Below are positions 6,006-8,880 of a stretch of DNA of 8,880 nt, one piece after another. Positions within the stretch are counted from its first letter, which is position 1. Each line of letters starts with the position of its first letter. Under the pieces are notes generated by a model. That model was not told the DNA's origin and did not search any database. It was given only the letters and a program-made list of their open reading frames with translations. This stretch comes from an uncultured Opitutia bacterium (lineage in GTDB: Bacteria; Verrucomicrobiota; Verrucomicrobiia; Opitutales; UBA953). The position numbers and the translations under genes are program-made. Location: NCBI GenBank assembly GCA_903829855.1, contig CAIKRN010000200.1:1-8880 (forward strand), read 5' to 3'.

Positions 6006-7949
6006 ATGTCCAACCGCATCCACCAGAACGGTTTTTTGACCGTGGCGGCCGCCTCGCCGGCCCTCCGGCTGGGGGACCCTGCGGCCAACGCCCACCTGAT
6101 TTGTCAGGCTCTGGAAAAGGCCGCGCAAGAGGGGGTGGAATTGGTGGTTCTACCCGAACTCTGCCTGACCGGCTATAGCTGTGGCGACCTCTTCGGCCAA
6201 CGCACCCTGCTAGCGGGTGCCCTGAAGGCCCTAGGACAGGTTTGCGAGGCTACCGCTAAGCTTGGCCTGACTGCCCTTGTCGGGCTGCCTCTGGAGGTCA
6301 ACGGACGCCTCTTCAATGTCGCCGTCGCCATCTCCCGCGGCAAGGTCCTCGGCGTCGTCCCCAAGACCCACTTACCCAATACCGGGGAATTCTATGAACA
6401 GCGCTGGTTCGCGTCGGCCCGTGTCGCCTCAGTCAGCGAAGTTGATCTCCTCGGCCAGAAAGTCCCTTTCGGCACCGACCTACTCTTCCAGGCCAAAGAC
6501 ATGCCGGACTGTGTCATCGGCATCGAGATCTGCGAAGACCTTTGGGCCGTCGAGCCCCCAAGCGGAGCCCTCGCACTCGCCGGCGCCACCCTCCTCTGCA
6601 ACCTTTCGGCCAGCGATGAACTCCTGACCAAGGCCGCCTACCGGCGCGACCTGGTGAAATCCCAGTCCGCCCGCTGCCTCGCCGCCTATGTCTATGCGGC
6701 CGCCGGCGCCGGCGAATCGAGCACGGACATCGTCTATAGCGGGCACGGACTCATCGCCGAGAACGGCGTAGTACTCGGCGAATCAGAACGCTTCCGCTTT
6801 GATCTCGCCCTGATTGTTTCCCAGGTCGACCTAGACCGCCTGGCCGCCGAACGCCGTCGTAATAGCACCTTCTTCGGTGCTCCGTCGACCCTCCGCCCTC
6901 GCGTCCTCAGCTTCGAACTCGGCACGCCCGTCGGGCAGACCCCCAAGTTGCGCCGTCGCTTCAGCCAGCATCCATTTGTCCCTTCCGACCCCCATCGGCG
7001 CGACGAGAATTGCCAAGAAATCTTCGCAATCCAATCAACCGGACTCGCCCGTCGCATCCGACATACGGGACTCAAGCACATCGTCATTGGCGTCTCAGGC
7101 GGACTCGACTCCACGCTGGCCCTTTTGGTCACCCTCGAAGCGTTCAATCGGCTCGGGCTGGATCGCAAAGGCATCATCGGACTCACGATGCCGGGCCCAG
7201 GCACCTCGGCCCGCACCCGCATGAACGCAATGCGCCTGATGGAAACGCTCGGCATCACGGCCCGCGAAATTCCTATCAACGAGGCCGTCGATCAACACCT
7301 CAAGGATATCCACCACCCGGCCGGCAAACACGACGTCACTTTCGAGAACGCCCAGGCCCGCGAGCGCACGCAGATCCTAATGGACACGGCCAATCAGTGT
7401 CAGGGCTTCGTCGTCGGTACGGGCGACCTTTCCGAAGCCGCCCTCGGCTGGTGCACGTTCAACGCTGACCATATGTCGATGTACCACGTGAACATCGGCG
7501 TTCCGAAGACGCTCGTGAAGCATCTGGTTTCGTGGGCCGCCCATGCGCGCCACGTCGGCCCAGAACGCAGCATCCTGGAAGACATCGTCGCCACGCCCGT
7601 GAGCCCCGAATTACTCCCTCCCGGAGCCGACGGTGAAATCGCCCAACAAACGGAGATGATTGTCGGCCCGTACGAGCTGCACGACTTCTTCCTCTATCAC
7701 GTCATCCGCAATGGATTCCGCCCCTCAAAGGTGCTCTGGATCGCGGAACACGCCTTTGCCGGAAAATATGACCAAGCGGAGATCCGCCATTGGCTCCGCT
7801 CGTTCCTGAGCCGCTTCTTCACCCAGCAATATAAGCGCTCCGCGATGCCGGATGGCCCCAAGGTCGGGTCCTTAGCCCTTTCGCCGCGCGGCGATTGGCG
7901 CATGCCTTCCGACGCCGAAGCGACAGCGTGGCTTGCCGAACTGGGCTAA
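6006..7949 (+). CDS. nadE: Glutamine-dependent NAD+ synthase
   Basis: This 647-residue enzyme makes NAD+ from deamido-NAD (nicotinate adenine dinucleotide), ATP and glutamine, the final step of NAD biosynthesis. The N-terminal nitrilase-type glutaminase domain (about 10-290) shows the Glu-Lys-Cys triad. Glu51 is in LPELCLTGYS, Lys120 in VVPKTHLPNTGEFYE and Cys176 in IEICEDLW. These positions are nearly identical to those I recall for the Mycobacterium tuberculosis enzyme (52, 121, 176). The C-terminal synthetase domain begins near residue 320. It has the ATP pyrophosphatase motif SGGLDS (364-369), DVTFENAQARERT (443-455), GTGDLSEAALGW (471-482) and the ending KRSAMPDGPK...LSPRGDWRMPSD. The protein is the long two-domain type, complete and normal in length. 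I chose ATG 6006; an upstream TTG at 5958 would only add 16 unrelated residues. There is no Shine-Dalgarno sequence. Confidence 0.96.
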   Translation: MSNRIHQNGFLTVAAASPALRLGDPAANAHLICQALEKAAQEGVELVVLPELCLTGYSCGDLFGQRTLLAGALKALGQVCEATAKLGLTALVGLPLEVNGRLFNVAVAISRGKVLGVVPKTHLPNTGEFYEQRWFASARVASVSEVDLLGQKVPFGTDLLFQAKDMPDCVIGIEICEDLWAVEPPSGALALAGATLLCNLSASDELLTKAAYRRDLVKSQSARCLAAYVYAAAGAGESSTDIVYSGHGLIAENGVVLGESERFRFDLALIVSQVDLDRLAAERRRNSTFFGAPSTLRPRVLSFELGTPVGQTPKLRRRFSQHPFVPSDPHRRDENCQEIFAIQSTGLARRIRHTGLKHIVIGVSGGLDSTLALLVTLEAFNRLGLDRKGIIGLTMPGPGTSARTRMNAMRLMETLGITAREIPINEAVDQHLKDIHHPAGKHDVTFENAQARERTQILMDTANQCQGFVVGTGDLSEAALGWCTFNADHMSMYHVNIGVPKTLVKHLVSWAAHARHVGPERSILEDIVATPVSPELLPPGADGEIAQQTEMIVGPYELHDFFLYHVIRNGFRPSKVLWIAEHAFAGKYDQAEIRHWLRSFLSRFFTQQYKRSAMPDGPKVGSLALSPRGDWRMPSDAEATAWLAELG

Positions 7950-7952
7950 GGG
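7948..7952 (+). promoter_or_regulatory. Ribosome binding site of the FAD-linked oxidase gene
   Basis: AAGGG overlaps the last two bases of the nadE stop codon and lies 6 bases before the ATG at 7959. It supports that start and tight co-translation with nadE. Confidence 0.5.
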
Positions 7953-7958
7953 TGCACG

Positions 7959-8880
7959 ATGGCGGGCGTGAGCTCCCTCGTGAAGACGCATCCTGCCGCC
8001 ACTCAAGCCCTACTGGCCAAACTCGGCCCAGAGAAGGTGCTGACCGATGAAGCTACCTGCTTCGCCGCGTCGTTCGACAACATGCGCCTTTCCTTCATGC
8101 CCGAAGCGGTCATCCGCCCAGGCGTGGAGGACGACATCGGAATCGTCCTGAAGCTCGCCAACGAATATCGTATCCCGGTGACCGTCCGCGGCCGCGGCAC
8201 CGGCAACACTGGTGCCAGCTCCCCGATCCAAGGCGGATGGGTCATCCACCTAGACCACTGGGATAAAATCGAGATCGATCCGATCTCCGCAATGGCGACC
8301 GTGCAACCCGGGGCAATCACCGCCCGCATCAACGAACTCGCCGCCCCTCACGGGCTCTTCTTCCCGCCCGATCCGTCGTCGCTCAAATATTGCAGCATCG
8401 GCGGCAATATCGCGACCAACGCCGGCGGCCTCCGCGCCGCGAAGTACGGAGTTGTCCGTGACCACGTCTACGCCCTCGAAGGCTTTCTCCCCACGGGTGA
8501 AAAAGTGCGCTGGGCCGCGCCACTCCGCAAATTTGTTAGCGGCCTTAATATCCGTGACCTCTGGATTGGCTCCGAAGGCACGCTCGGCGTGATCACACAG
8601 GCCACCCTAAAACTCGTCAATAAGCCCGCCGCCCGCCGCACCTTCCTGATCGCCTGCCGCACCGACGAAGGAGCCCTCGAAGCCGCCGCCGAACTAATGG
8701 GCTTGCGCGTGAACCCCGCCGTTTTCGAATTCCTCGACACCCAGACCGTCGAGGCCGCCGAGAAGCAACGCGGCAGCCGCGTCTTCACGGCCACCGAGCT
8801 CCAAGGGCTCGCCGACACCCACGCCATCCTCCTCGTCGAAATCGACGGCCACCCGGCCGCACTAGCGGAGGATGCAGTGA
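7959..8880 (+). CDS. FAD-linked oxidase, GlcD/D-lactate dehydrogenase type, 5' part
   Basis: The frame is open to the window end, giving 307 codons of a protein that continues outside. It has the FAD-binding type 4 (PCMH/VAO-like) fold. After PEAVIRPGVEDDIGIVLKLA (48-67) comes the pyrophosphate-binding loop VRGRGTGNTGAS (76-87). FFPPDPSSLKYCSIGGNIAT (134-153) and NAGGLRAAKYGVVRDHVYAL (154-173) follow, then LWIGSEGTLGVITQATLKLV (201-220). This order is that of glycolate oxidase subunit GlcD and D-lactate dehydrogenases. From about 225 the C-terminal substrate domain begins. Such enzymes oxidise 2-hydroxy acids, passing electrons via FAD to a quinone or iron-sulfur partner; the substrate here cannot be told. 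The loop is slightly atypical: GAS stands where GlcD has GGA. The gene starts 9 bases after nadE, so the two form an operon. A fused C-terminal Fe-S domain cannot be excluded. Confidence 0.88.
   Translation, partial: MAGVSSLVKTHPAATQALLAKLGPEKVLTDEATCFAASFDNMRLSFMPEAVIRPGVEDDIGIVLKLANEYRIPVTVRGRGTGNTGASSPIQGGWVIHLDHWDKIEIDPISAMATVQPGAITARINELAAPHGLFFPPDPSSLKYCSIGGNIATNAGGLRAAKYGVVRDHVYALEGFLPTGEKVRWAAPLRKFVSGLNIRDLWIGSEGTLGVITQATLKLVNKPAARRTFLIACRTDEGALEAAAELMGLRVNPAVFEFLDTQTVEAAEKQRGSRVFTATELQGLADTHAILLVEIDGHPAALAEDAV

Noticed and set aside
5921..6088. 56-codon N-terminal extension of thrB
   Set aside because: It would run into the start of nadE on the opposite strand and does not resemble homoserine kinase; ATG 5920 has an SD-like site.
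7010..7468. 152-aa plus-strand ORF inside nadE
   Set aside because: A His/Arg/Pro-rich shadow frame within the conserved NAD synthetase domain.
1..8880. CRISPR array, tRNA/rRNA, insertion sequence or prophage
   Set aside because: No spaced direct repeats, terminal inverted repeats, transposase/integrase motifs or RNA gene hallmarks are visible on reading either strand.

Overview
The window is a dense bacterial chromosomal segment of ordinary-looking genes, GC-rich, with codons strongly favouring GCC, CTC and ATC. No mobile element, CRISPR array, tRNA or rRNA is visible. The gene set points to a Gram-negative bacterium with an outer membrane: an ExbB/ExbD motor, secreted TPR proteins and a lipoprotein. 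The arrangement TPR - TPR - ExbB with signal peptide - ExbD - ExbD, together with Shine-Dalgarno-less starts, makes me favour Verrucomicrobiota (possibly Opitutae). That placement is inference only; no marker gene is present.

Layout. (1) Positions 1-3406, plus strand: a tight operon of five genes. It has the 3' part of a TPR protein, a secreted TPR-like protein, a MotA/TolQ/ExbB proton-channel subunit with its own signal peptide, and two successive ExbD/TolR proteins. A compact hairpin followed by a T-tract (3432-3457) ends it. (2) 3499-3648, plus strand: a 49-codon lipoprotein gene. (3) 3655-5920, minus strand: thrB and thrC, overlapping by 20 bases, encoding the last two steps of threonine synthesis. 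Their 3' end faces the lipoprotein gene with only 6 bases between the stop codons. (4) 5921-6005: an 85-base divergent intergenic region. (5) 6006-8880, plus strand: glutamine-dependent NAD+ synthase (nadE), followed after 9 bases by the first 307 codons of a GlcD-type FAD-linked oxidase that runs off the window.

How they work together. The first operon looks like a proton-motive-force-driven envelope machine of the Tol/Ton/Agl class. One channel protein and two different plug/transducer subunits are co-expressed with periplasmic TPR proteins that could be scaffolds or clients. No TonB, TolA, TolB, Pal or receptor gene is visible, so its job is open; this is the most interesting part of the window. 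The thrBC and nadE-glcD blocks are core metabolism and look intact. I did not find a convincing wholly new system; the best candidates are the TPR-ExbBDD operon, the tiny lipoprotein behind it, and the G-free, SD-less leaders in the operon.
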